Shown here: in pieces, positions 21,501-30,384 of the stretch
Position numbering within the stretch: position 1 is the first letter of the stretch
Layout of the letters: each line of letters begins with the position of its first letter
Assembly (NCBI GenBank): GCA_949317995.1
Contig: OX439039.1
Location: 52,132,785 to 52,196,784 of the forward strand
DNA from: Acholoe squamosa
Taxonomy: Eukaryota > Annelida > Polychaeta > Phyllodocida > Polynoidae
Length of the DNA stretch: 64,000 nt
Direction of reading: 5' to 3'
Position numbers and translations under genes: made by a program
Notes under the pieces: generated by a model
Database searches by the model: none
Seen by the model: the letters and a program-made list of their open reading frames with translations, nothing else
What the model was told of the DNA's origin: nothing

Positions 21501-23087
21501 CAACAAAAGGCACAAGATAGGCCAATAGTCGATGAAAAAGAAAAAGAAAGAGACAGAATAAAACAACATGTGCTAGATATAAATCAATTACTGGATCAGA
21601 TTCCCGACACATCCATCTCAGGTACAAACCTTGGCTTGGAACAAAGGAAGGACAAGGACCTATTGCCCCTCATACAATATCTTGAGGATGGGACCTTGCC
21701 TGCACCAAAAGCACAAGGAAATAGAATCATCAACCAAGGCCAGACATATACCTTGGTAAATGGTACATTAGTCCATATATGCCCCATAAATTGGAGAAAA
21801 ACCAATACTGTACCACTTCAAATTGTTATACCACAGCAATGGGTAACAAGTACACTACAGTATTTCCATGACTCACCTACTGGCGGCCATCTTGGTTCAA
21901 GTAGGATGCTGTCAGCACTCCGACCTAGGGTATATTGGAAGTCTATGCTAGCAGATACAACAAAATATGTTTCCACCTGCCACACATGCCTCACAGCAAA
22001 AAGGCAAGTACACTCACACAAAACACCAATGACAGTGAGAGAGTACATGGCTTCACCAATGAAGTTCCTAAACCTCGACGCGGTGGGACCACTTCCCACA
22101 ACTGCCAGGGGAAACAAACATATACAAGTCTGCATAGATTATGCCACCAGATATGCAACAGCTTGGGCTACTACTGACTTAAAAGCTGAAACAACAGCAG
22201 CAGAGTTCTACAAGAATATAATTTGTCATCATGGAACACCAGCCACTCTTCAAACAGACAATGGAACATGTTATACAGGTGCAAAGTTCACAAAATTAAC
22301 TAAACACCTCAAGATCAAACATAAATTCTCCTCACCATACAGGCCACAATCAAATGGGCTTGTAGAGAGATTCAATGCTAGCATCGGCACTGCGCTCAGA
22401 GCATTCTGCTCAAAGCACCAAAACAATTGGGATTCATCTATTGAACCCATAACCTTTGCATTAAATAACACAGAATCCCAAACCACAGGATTCACCCCTT
22501 TCTTCCTACTTCATGGAAGAAACCCAGCCACTCCAATGGACTTAGGGCTGGGAATACAGGAAGACATATCCACCGTAGCAGACCATGTAGCTAACATGAT
22601 AACAAATCAAGATACCTCTAGGAGGAAAGCTATAGAAAGGGTCGCCAAGCTACAAAAGGAAAGGAAGGATAGATATGATAAGAAACTTACACCACAGGAA
22701 ATCAAGGTCACCAACATGGTGTACCTAAACATACCAAAAATCTTGACCAACACAGAGTGTAAGAAACTTCAACCCCTTTTTATGGGACCATATGTTGTAG
22801 TAGATAGACCTAGTTTGACAAGTGCCAAACTCAAAAACTTGGACACCAATCTATTGGTGGCCAGACCAGTGCACATAGACAGACTGAAAAAGGTTGTGGC
22901 TGTCAGAAACAATGAATTTGCACACAGGCTTATTCCACATGAAGCCAAATACTACAACAAAATTGTAAGGAACAAAAATGATATCACCCTTACAAGAGAA
23001 ACCACAGGCATAGGCCCTATCAGGCCTAGGCCTGCACACCACATACTAAGAAAAACATCTAGGTGTGGTGCAGTTTCAAGAAATTAG
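18543..23087 (+). CDS. pol: Pol polyprotein: protease, reverse transcriptase, RNase H, integrase
   Basis: Open from just after the TAA at 18540-18542 to TAG at 23085-23087. There is no ATG near the start, so expression probably depends on recoding from gag; the same frame is also open upstream (about 18333-18539), broken only by that TAA. Counting from Leu at 18591: aspartic protease LVDTGAT 1-7 with VVLGTDFL near 80; RT with YLDD at 466-469; RNase H with catalytic TDAS Asp 615; a Pro/Lys-rich linker about 741-990; integrase with an N-terminal H/C zinc-binding region (CHTC near 1130), catalytic Asp 1163, Asp 1223 and Glu 1259 (35 residues between the last two), then a GPY/F module near 1397. 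At roughly 1500 residues it is longer than usual for gypsy Pol, mainly because of the linker. Confidence 0.93.
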   Translation, partial: NGCINANLYDVSDVQCLVDTGATITCVRQSFLMDLQKRFHIQLRKSKINIHLADGSVCHVRHSAMLNLRIQGVRFQYQFAVIPNLTQPVVLGTDFLSTTKSQIEFNVDPEQILKPIRAVRDFTIPPFSELAVLGKVTSTQSLQGKTGVVDNLQRNNNAPYLVQRAAVTPRENNKHPLVLLNTSRRPHKIKKGAIIALFQEVKESDLEKPQQVSDTTPHTDQSISAIRPEDVTQFSDTDSDCESTYADPEPNSIRLSEIAAIHSEAHDLEPELEENVPPKSVLTSKDQHDRLGSLLTKYDDIFVGKDGVIGATYLYTHSIHVKPEAVPCHFLPYRQTPEKQAAIGEECERLVQQGILRECAEGPWASRSFLVQKSSGGHRLVTDFRYLNQNTINQALSTPRADDTLDMIGSLRPRVFSKLDAQQGFFQIPIRQEDQHKTAFIANDKKYVYERMPMGLATAPAGFCHLVTLILNKLKYKCALPYLDDILVLSPSIEQHFHDLEDVFNSLRVGKLKLKKSKCEYFIDRIDFLGMRVTPKGLQPSPTKVQSIKTFPTPKSVKNVRSFTGLCQYFKKFIKGYAQIARPLYDLQTHLKAFVWTEEADNAFKTLKHALCTNALLRYPNYEKEFSLATDASNVSLGAVLSQRDNEGVLRPVAFAGRTLSKHERNYNTTERELLGVVYGVLHFRHYLETRHFQLYMDHAALIPLLTNTGLTHRWARWALDIQQFSFTIQHVKGDDNIPPDAMSRREYPDSGPMTNPPPPPRRVRAASRTKFAKVTKKVPFKRDDPPNTIERPETPIRGILKQSTHYVFCHCEREYSQLFPDNDFEPIEFSSLNQMVKATPKEPPFTPPDSDDEDSEDTIYAITQATSKSVRFFEPMQGEETSNHLCPMTTRSKTREMIQEGTPKPPTQSQTILNEKKVTGNKPTKTPPARKNVTKDTASTKSKNSETKKNDKKQIVPLKKKVATPIKARIGPPKEPTHQNKSDAPQQKAQDRPIVDEKEKERDRIKQHVLDINQLLDQIPDTSISGTNLGLEQRKDKDLLPLIQYLEDGTLPAPKAQGNRIINQGQTYTLVNGTLVHICPINWRKTNTVPLQIVIPQQWVTSTLQYFHDSPTGGHLGSSRMLSALRPRVYWKSMLADTTKYVSTCHTCLTAKRQVHSHKTPMTVREYMASPMKFLNLDAVGPLPTTARGNKHIQVCIDYATRYATAWATTDLKAETTAAEFYKNIICHHGTPATLQTDNGTCYTGAKFTKLTKHLKIKHKFSSPYRPQSNGLVERFNASIGTALRAFCSKHQNNWDSSIEPITFALNNTESQTTGFTPFFLLHGRNPATPMDLGLGIQEDISTVADHVANMITNQDTSRRKAIERVAKLQKERKDRYDKKLTPQEIKVTNMVYLNIPKILTNTECKKLQPLFMGPYVVVDRPSLTSAKLKNLDTNLLVARPVHIDRLKKVVAVRNNEFAHRLIPHEAKYYNKIVRNKNDITLTRETTGIGPIRPRPAHHILRKTSRCGAVSRN

Positions 23088-23897
23088 AAACAGATTGAGA
23101 TACCAAAAGAACATAAGATTTTCAAAATGTATTACAAATTCTCTTCATCCACACATAAGGCATGTGTGACTGATAATGAATTACTTATATGTATATAAAG
23201 CCAATCAAATTTGTAAATATATCAGTAGGTTATTGCCTCTGAATGGTCAAAGACTGGGACCCTCCAAGTAAAGCAGACATGAAGTCTAAGAAGAGTAAGG
23301 GTAACACAATGGAGTGTCTAAGGCCTAATCCCCACATGAAAGAGCGCGCTATGCCAACACAGCAGTCTATAGAGATCAATTGACCTTATAAGCTACCCTC
23401 AGACAACTGTCTAGACGGTCATGAATGGCTGTCCTGGATGACAGGAGGAGCTAATTACCAGTACACAGATTATACAATAGACCCCCACAGTTGCAGACAC
23501 TGGAGATTAGGTGCACTGACTCCAGAGAAACAATACCATGCCCACAATGGATGTGGGTAGGGTAGGCTACATAAGAAGCACTGTGGACCATAGCCCACCA
23601 TCAGTCTTCATCCAGCTGCAGTCTGGAACACAAGTCTACAGGACCCCACTTGGGAATTAGCCAGCCCACTTCTCCATTAGGAGAGACTGCACTAGGATAA
23701 AGAACACACCTACTTCACCTTCAACCTGACCTTACCATTTACTGGTCATTCTCTATAGACTCACCGGACATATTGCCAAGACAGATCAATCCTGCAAAGG
23801 TACAGTTTGAACCACTTCATTTACAGTGTTACACCATACACTTAGACTTTACCAGCACCAAATCACTACAAATTTGACAAGACTTTAAACAGCAAAC
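23088..23897 (+). other. Pol-env spacer, no gene
   Basis: About 810 bp without a coding frame. It may hold the splice acceptor for an env mRNA (pyrimidine/AG candidates near 23720-23800), but none is decisive. Confidence 0.5.
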
Positions 23898-26540
23898 TTG
23901 TTTTACACAAGCACCATGGGGAGACTGAGAGTTGCACCCATACTGCTAACTATGCTGTTATTATATACTATAGAACCACTTACTGCAGGTTATACACCTG
24001 TGGTGAGACAAGACATAGGAGTAGTATTTAAACCTAGCCCTCAGCCACTGGTCAATGGACATACAACCACAACACTGTTGCTAGCTATCCCCTACAAGAT
24101 ACCTCGGGCACCCGTTACCCAAGGATCCATAAGGGATAGAATACTCCAATTGACCACTCCTACTCTACAAGATCATACCTCTGGTCAAATAATCCAACAA
24201 GCCAAAGAGCTTGACACCTTGCTGGAAATTGCAGACAAGGAGATAAATGAAACATTAGCCTCCATCAAATTGTTCCTATCCAACCCCATAAACACATTGG
24301 ACAAGGCCAAAAGAGAGGCCATACTGGGCTTTCTAGCACCCCTGTTTCGCGGTGTGCTAGGTCTAGCCACAGTAGAAGATGTAAACCAAGTAATGGGACA
24401 GCTCAAGAACATAGATGAAATACTAAGAAAATTTGCTAAACAAGATCAGGAAGCAGCTAGTCTCATTGAAAAGATCACAGACAGACAAGATAAGTTTGTT
24501 AAAGCATACATCCAAGATAAGAAGGTACTGGACAGCACAATCAACACCATAGGTGACACCGTCAATCTATGGGCCTCTAACATGTCCAGGTCACTTGACT
24601 CATATTCAAGGCACGAGAAGACTCAAAGAGAAAAAATGCAAGTATTAAATGATGCATTAATCATCATAGCAGCAAGAATGAATACAGTTCAATCACTGCA
24701 AAGGACAAATGCAGCCCTGAGGATGCTATCATCAGGAATCCTAACCCCTGATATAGTACCACCCTCAGACCTTGCTAGATACTTAATTGACATTAATAAC
24801 AAACTTAGGATTACACACCCTGGAGCACAAGTCGCAATTAATGACTTAGATTTCTATTACTCACAGAAGCTGACCTCATACACTTACTCAGCTCACCATA
24901 TATATATTCATCTGGACATTATAATTCAATCTACCACCTCTATCTTCAAACTGTACCAAATGATTACATCTCCCATGCCTATAGACACACAGGAGACCCC
25001 CACCAGAGGAGTCACCAAACTGCAAACCACAACTGAGTTTCTAGCAGTATCTTACGACGAATCATTATTCATCGAATTGGACTCAGCAGATATGCAGTCA
25101 TGTGAAGGTACTACAGTAAAGGTATGCAGAGATGTAAATGGTAGAATTTATAAACACAGGCCTACATGCCCTGTAGCCATTTTTACTAACCAGGCTCAAC
25201 AGATAAAGGAACACTGCAAGTTTACAGTTTCACCTCTGCAAGCACCTACCACCCATGCTATCTCCATTTCTGAAGATGAGTATCTGGTCACTACTAATGA
25301 ACCCCATTACTTTATCAATTGCCATGGTAAAACGTTTGAAACTCGAAAAGCCCAGTCCTACTCAATCATAGGTGTACCCTGTGGGTGCACAATCAGTGTA
25401 GGAGAATTTTCTCTTCCAAACACAAGGTTGCCCTGTAACTCAACCTTATCATTCCATTACATTCTCAAGACAATTAATTTACCATTTATGGCAGCACTTA
25501 ACCAAATTTCTGAAACCAAACCAGATGAAAGAGAAAATCTTCCAAATTTCCCAGTAGTAAACCTTTCTAGAACCTTAGAGAAACTACAGGAAAATCCAAT
25601 CATGGATGATATTACTCAACTAAACCTAGAGCCCTTTGCCAAAACATTATTGAAAGATGCCTCCAACCTTGATAAGGCAATGGAAACACGCTACGTAAAA
25701 TCACACCTACGTCGAGTTACAGAGCATCCAATCTTCCAAAGCTTAGGTCTCATCCTAGGGATATCAGCTCACATTTTTATAGTATACATACTACTCAAAC
25801 TATACAGACTAGGAGGGACTGTAGCCTACCTGCCTACAGCCAGAGCATTTAGACTAGTCACCGAGCTGCCCCTACACAAATTGCTCCCAGATAAGAATCC
25901 TACCAAATTGACCCCTACAGAGGAAACCCACACCCCTTTCCTCACAATTCAGGAAACCCACACCCTGATAATCGCTATATTATTCACCCTGACCATCTAC
26001 TCAGCCTACAGAATAATGAAGTACCTTAAGAAATTTGCACAGACACACTGTGGCAAGAAAAATGTGGCCAAGCGCACAAATCCCACAATATATTTTAAAA
26101 TATATTGTGGAGACTCAAACTTCGCGCTACCCTTGAGGCCAATACCACATGAATTTGATGAGATTAAATCAGCAGCTGCCCCTACCTATAAGGATATAGT
26201 GGTTAAGACCTTCCCACTGCCTAAGGCTATATTTACCTGGAATGGACCAGCAGTTATAACAACACAGAGAGGAGAATTTGCCTATCACCTCCCTCAGGTG
26301 ATACACCTACCTTGGCGCACTAGGTTCAGTACCATACCAGCCCTTAAAAACAAAGGACTGTACTACTCCATGCTTCTCCAGAATGATTGTGGCACCCGCC
26401 CGGTGACCATGACAGCACTGGAAAATACAACAGATATAATTATTGACGAACAACAGGAGGAGACCACAAGGTCAAACATGCAGACTATTGCTAATTTTCT
26501 AAACCACCAGCCCTCCCCGGTGACTGTGGAAACAGCCTAG
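23898..26540 (+). CDS. env: Env-like membrane glycoprotein (fusion-protein-like)
   Basis: 880 codons, uninterrupted. The ATG at 23898 or Met-7 (23916) precedes a hydrophobic signal-peptide-like segment (residues about 12-30). A basic KAKR (136-139), possible protease-cleavage site, is followed by hydrophobic GFLAPLFRGVLGLAT (144-158) and then a long heptad-like helical region. This is the layout of class I fusion proteins such as the baculovirus-F-like Env of insect errantiviruses. A Cys-rich region lies near 395-440. Two hydrophobic segments (about 615-637 and 687-704) are predicted membrane spans, followed by an unusually large ~176-residue C-terminal domain. Fusion function is inferred from layout; no family-specific motif was confirmed. 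Confidence 0.75.
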   Translation: MFYTSTMGRLRVAPILLTMLLLYTIEPLTAGYTPVVRQDIGVVFKPSPQPLVNGHTTTTLLLAIPYKIPRAPVTQGSIRDRILQLTTPTLQDHTSGQIIQQAKELDTLLEIADKEINETLASIKLFLSNPINTLDKAKREAILGFLAPLFRGVLGLATVEDVNQVMGQLKNIDEILRKFAKQDQEAASLIEKITDRQDKFVKAYIQDKKVLDSTINTIGDTVNLWASNMSRSLDSYSRHEKTQREKMQVLNDALIIIAARMNTVQSLQRTNAALRMLSSGILTPDIVPPSDLARYLIDINNKLRITHPGAQVAINDLDFYYSQKLTSYTYSAHHIYIHLDIIIQSTTSIFKLYQMITSPMPIDTQETPTRGVTKLQTTTEFLAVSYDESLFIELDSADMQSCEGTTVKVCRDVNGRIYKHRPTCPVAIFTNQAQQIKEHCKFTVSPLQAPTTHAISISEDEYLVTTNEPHYFINCHGKTFETRKAQSYSIIGVPCGCTISVGEFSLPNTRLPCNSTLSFHYILKTINLPFMAALNQISETKPDERENLPNFPVVNLSRTLEKLQENPIMDDITQLNLEPFAKTLLKDASNLDKAMETRYVKSHLRRVTEHPIFQSLGLILGISAHIFIVYILLKLYRLGGTVAYLPTARAFRLVTELPLHKLLPDKNPTKLTPTEETHTPFLTIQETHTLIIAILFTLTIYSAYRIMKYLKKFAQTHCGKKNVAKRTNPTIYFKIYCGDSNFALPLRPIPHEFDEIKSAAAPTYKDIVVKTFPLPKAIFTWNGPAVITTQRGEFAYHLPQVIHLPWRTRFSTIPALKNKGLYYSMLLQNDCGTRPVTMTALENTTDIIIDEQQEETTRSNMQTIANFLNHQPSPVTVETA

Positions 26541-28952
26541 ACTGCCCCCAGTCCACCACCAGGAGACAACATATCAGAGACAGTATTCAGAACTTTCCGG
26601 ACGATTTGCCGGCCCTGAAAAGGGCCTTTGGGATGGCGGGTTTTTACACCCTAGGTTTCAGTCAGTCGGGTTTTTACCACAGAGCCTCGGGTTCAACACT
26701 GACGGGAGAGTGGGAGTCCGATCCATACATGTGGCCGTGGTCATGATCCCACTCAACGAGCCGGGCCTCCATCGATCCCAGTCCGTACTCAGCTGCCATA
26801 GATGGGTCCCCGGATGCCGCAAGATCAATGAAGGAGACTGCCAACAAATAGTCCCACAACACTCCCCCCCCGGCCCGAAGTTAGAGTCCATGGGCCAGAA
26901 CCCTATATTACTCAAGGCCCTGGCCAAAAGGGCCACAGTGGCCCCCCAACGTAAGGCTGAACCCAAAAAGTAGTGGCAGGAGTACATGTCAACCAGCACA
27001 TCACCATGCTCACTGATCTCTCTGAAATTTTTCACTATATAGCCATAGTGTATGGTCTGGTTGGCCTCCACCAGGGCCCTAGCCGGACTCCCCACCACCA
27101 TCACCTGGGAGACAGGCAATTCAAGGATAGCTTGAAAGTGAGCCATGATGTTGCAGCAAAGGTTTCCAGTGAGGAACTGATACTCCAATACCAGCCACCC
27201 ACTCCTTAAATGGACACACACACCCCCCCCCCCACCCTGAACTGTCCACTGACACCAAGCTAGGCACTGCCACAGACACATGCCAAAGTCTGGCACCTAA
27301 CACCTCAAGTGCCACCACTGCATGAGCACATCAGGGAGGAGATTCACATCTCATTCCTGACACACCTCCACTGTCAATAAAATTATCAAAGTATTAGAAA
27401 AAAATTTTTTTTTAGAAAAATATACACAGCCACTTGTTGATGTATAATATGAAAATCTATGGTATTCTCACAAAATCGATGATTAATGCGCGCATATACG
27501 CGCAAATTGCAAATTACAAATTGTAAATTGTACAAATCTAACATTAATATACATGAATGCAGGTAGATAACTAAGACAGTTCTTGTACCCACTAGCACTT
27601 GTATACTATACCAAGGCTTACTTAAGGTAACACACTTTAGGTATCCAAGAAAATTGTTGGAAAAATGAATGAAAAAAAAAAAAAAAAAAATTTTGTTGAG
27701 AAAAATTGTTGACATGAAGAATGTTTACTTAAGATACTCACCAAATAATCTCTTTCAGGGACACATACTCAAGAAGGCTAGGGAAAAGTCAATTAAAAGC
27801 AGCGGCCCACTTTCAAAATTGCCAATTAATACACCCATATAGCAAAATCACAGAGTAACTCAGAGACAAACGAGCCTATTGTACATGAAGTACCTTGTTT
27901 TTCCGGTCCTCAGAAAAATTTGTCTCAAATCCCAAAAATTGTATAGTGTAAACTAGATTGTACGTTTGTACCCAATTTGCAGACTAAAATTGTATGTTTG
28001 CACACCAAATTGTACGTTTGTACCCAATTTGCACACTAAAATTGTATGTTTGCACACCAGATTGTATGTTTGTACCCAATTTGCACACTAAAATTGTATG
28101 TTTGCACACTAGATTGTACGTTTGTACCCAATTTGCAAACTAAATTGCTATTTTTGCACACTAGATTGTACGTTTGTACCCAATTTGCACACTAAAATTG
28201 TATGTTTGCACATTAGATTGTACGTCTGTACCCAATTTGCAAACTAAAATTGCTATTTGCACACTAGATCGTACGCTTGTACACAATTTGCACACTAAAA
28301 TGTATGTTGCACATTATACTGTACGTTTGTACCCAATTCATACACTAAATCGGATTTTTACAAAATCAATATTTTCATGTGTAACCAAACTGTACGCAAA
28401 ATTATATATTTGCATACAGAAACTATCAATTGAATGCAAAATTGTATATTTGCATTGCCAAATGAACGCAAAATTGTATATTTGCACACTGAAATTGCCA
28501 AATGAACGCGAAATTGTATATTTGCATACTAAAATTGCCAAATGAACGCGAAAACTATATATTTGCTTACTAAAATTGTCAATTGAACGCAATTACACGC
28601 GAAATTGTAAATTTGCACACTAAAATTGTCATTTATGTTCAATTTGCACGCTAAATTGAACATTGAATGCCAAAATTGCACGCTATTTGCCAAATTGTAT
28701 GTTGTACATAAAATTGGAAAATTGTACCCAAAATTGATGACACATAAGCAAATGCACCCATGTATGGTAAGATATAGAATTACGGAAATGTACTTATACC
28801 CAGGAGAAAATTGTTTATATATACCGACAAAGCTCTACCACAAAAATGCATTTGAAGCACTCCCCATCACTTCAAATCCTCTTACAAACAGTATATACCT
28901 CCAAATAAGGTAAAAATATATTCGGCGAAATGACGGAGTTTCGCATTCTCTC
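26541..28952 (+). other. 3' non-coding region of the provirus
   Basis: About 2.4 kb between env and the polypurine tract, unusually long. The first part (26560-27300) is GC-rich and has a 212-codon antisense open frame (27296-26658) without recognised domains. Poly-A/T tracts lie near 27400 and 27670, and a degenerate repeat array fills 27950-28770. Confidence 0.6.
27950..28770 (+). repeat. Degenerate ~55-65-bp tandem repeat, TTGTACGTTTGTACCCAATTTGC family
   Basis: Alternating short motifs (AGATTGTACGTTTGTACCC, AATTTGCACACTAAAATTG, TATGTTTGCACAC) recur about a dozen times with drifting sequence, changing after about 28385 to AAATTGTATATTTGCA units separated by CCAAATGAACGC. It lies just before the 3' LTR. 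Open frames through it are artefacts of the repeat. Confidence 0.8.
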
Positions 28953-28966
28953 GGGGGAGACGGAGT
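28953..28966 (+). other. Candidate polypurine tract
   Basis: GGGGGAGACGGAG ends five bases before the 3' LTR start. This is the expected plus-strand primer position; the single C makes it imperfect. Confidence 0.6.
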
Positions 28967-28970
28967 ATTC

Positions 28971-30379
28971 TATCATATACCATTTTATTATTCCATAAAT
29001 TGTGACATATTATTGTATTGATCAAATAATGTATTGTATAAGGAATCAATACATAGGTTGGTTCTAAGAGCTATAAGAGCGCTCAAACTTTGTATAAGAG
29101 CGTTCATGCCCCACTGCACACCAGCCAAGTCAGTTACACAGAGTTTGTGACATCAAAGGGTCCGACCTAATGGTTCACTGCACAATATAATAAAACTGAG
29201 GGTCTCAGTGTGCGACCTCATGGTTCAGTGCACAAACTAATAAGTTGTAAGTGAATGCAACTGGCCGTCACGGGTGCCTGGGCACCGCAGACGCCGTCAT
29301 GAGTGTCCGAGCACTCTAATAACTGAACAATGGGTACACATAAGCACGACGCCATAACCGTCCGGTCGCTCTAGCGTCGCTTCTGAGCAACCTAGGTCAA
29401 ATATCAAAGCATTTATGGAAAGCCCAAAAGAAGACGGTCAAAATGAGCCTAAGATCAAGGCGGAACTCCTATTATTAAGGAAGTTACGCCATAGAGACGG
29501 ATTCAACCTCCGAGTGCACTACAGACGAACCGGCGCAAGTTACGCGCCTATCAAGCGGGCATTATAAACTTGGCATATTCAACTCCGCGCATGCACAAAA
29601 TGGCGGTTGTAACGGCATAAACTTCCGAGATATGGGGGTTTGAAGTCACAGAACCGACCAAGACAATGGGGGACGCAGCGGCGTCCATGGGGGTCCTTTG
29701 TGCACCCAGTGACACATGAAAGACTCCCCTCAAACAATTGCAGAGTTAGGCAGATGCCACTGGCTCCAGTCAGTCTGAGGTGCAATGCCAAGATCTGCTA
29801 CAAATAGCCTGGCTGCACCTCCTAGAAATCAGAACACCAAGAACCACTCCAGAGGTAACATCTCCAGTCATCTCCTGCTACCTGCTATACCACTGCACTA
29901 TGGTGAAACTATGCTAGACAGGCATTGGTTTCCATCATTAGTGGCCAGAGGCTATCTTCCTCCAGACATCCACCAGAGGGTAAAGTTATTCATTATTACA
30001 TTATTCCTCTAAGCAGCAGGTCAGGAGCTAGGTGTGGGAACCCACCTAGAACTATGCTGGACATTGTATTATTATTACCTCACAGGTGGAGTGGAACAGA
30101 ACATTATACGAAAAAATTTTACCCCCTCAAGAGGGGGGGGGGTCAAATTTTTTTTACGCATCCGCGCGCAAACCCACCAGCCCCCCCTGTTGTTAAAAAA
30201 TGATCACTCCCTAACTACTGTATGATTGATATTTCTTACATGTTGCCTAAAGCTGAATAAACCAGTGACAACTGGAAATAACACTATTTATGAGAGCTTG
30301 ATGTATTTACTCCATACACCACTAGTCATATGATATTTCTCATATGACAACTTGATCATGCATAATTACTAGTATGACA
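28971..30379 (+). repeat. 3' LTR of the env-bearing gypsy
   Basis: 1409 bp, nearly identical to the 5' LTR except that positions 30110-30211 hold an inverted-repeat element where the 5' LTR has about 47 bp of its own sequence. The final ~20 bases also differ at several positions from the 5' copy. Many of the visible substitutions are C/T or G/A changes at CpG. Confidence 0.93.
30110..30211 (-). mobile_element. GGGAGTGGTC-type element inserted in the 3' LTR
   Basis: GAAAAAATTTTACCC, a G run, GCATCCGCGCGCAAACC, and a terminal TGTTGTTAAAAAATGATCACTCCCT. It is absent from the 5' LTR, so it arrived after the provirus inserted. It replaces roughly 47 bp bounded in the 5' LTR by two AACTACTGTAT copies, so a deletion accompanied or preceded it. 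Confidence 0.8.
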
Positions 30380-30384
30380 CTCAG
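30380..30384 (+). repeat. Target-site duplication of the env-bearing gypsy, right copy (CTCAG)
   Basis: CTCAG directly after the 3' LTR end, matching 14406-14410; the inverted-repeat arm then resumes with CATACGGTCTGGGCC. Confidence 0.93.

Larger units (their letters stand above)
14411..30379 (+). mobile_element. Env-bearing Ty3/gypsy provirus (errantivirus-like), 15,969 bp
   Basis: Two LTRs (14411-15763 and 28971-30379) flank gag, pol and an env-like gene in retroviral order, bounded by a 5-bp CTCAG duplication. The protease, RT, RNase H, integrase order is that of the Ty3/gypsy group. The LTRs show about 15-20 substitutions over the roughly 1.3 kb shared (manual count), so the insertion is not brand new. 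An inverted-repeat element later entered the 3' LTR. Gag is interrupted by a stop and a frame change, and the pol frame has a stop just before the protease, so this copy is probably not autonomous, although pol and env frames remain long. Confidence 0.95.

Noticed and set aside
28174..28545. 123-codon frame upstream of the 3' LTR
   Set aside because: It follows the tandem repeat units and has no coding bias beyond the repeat.
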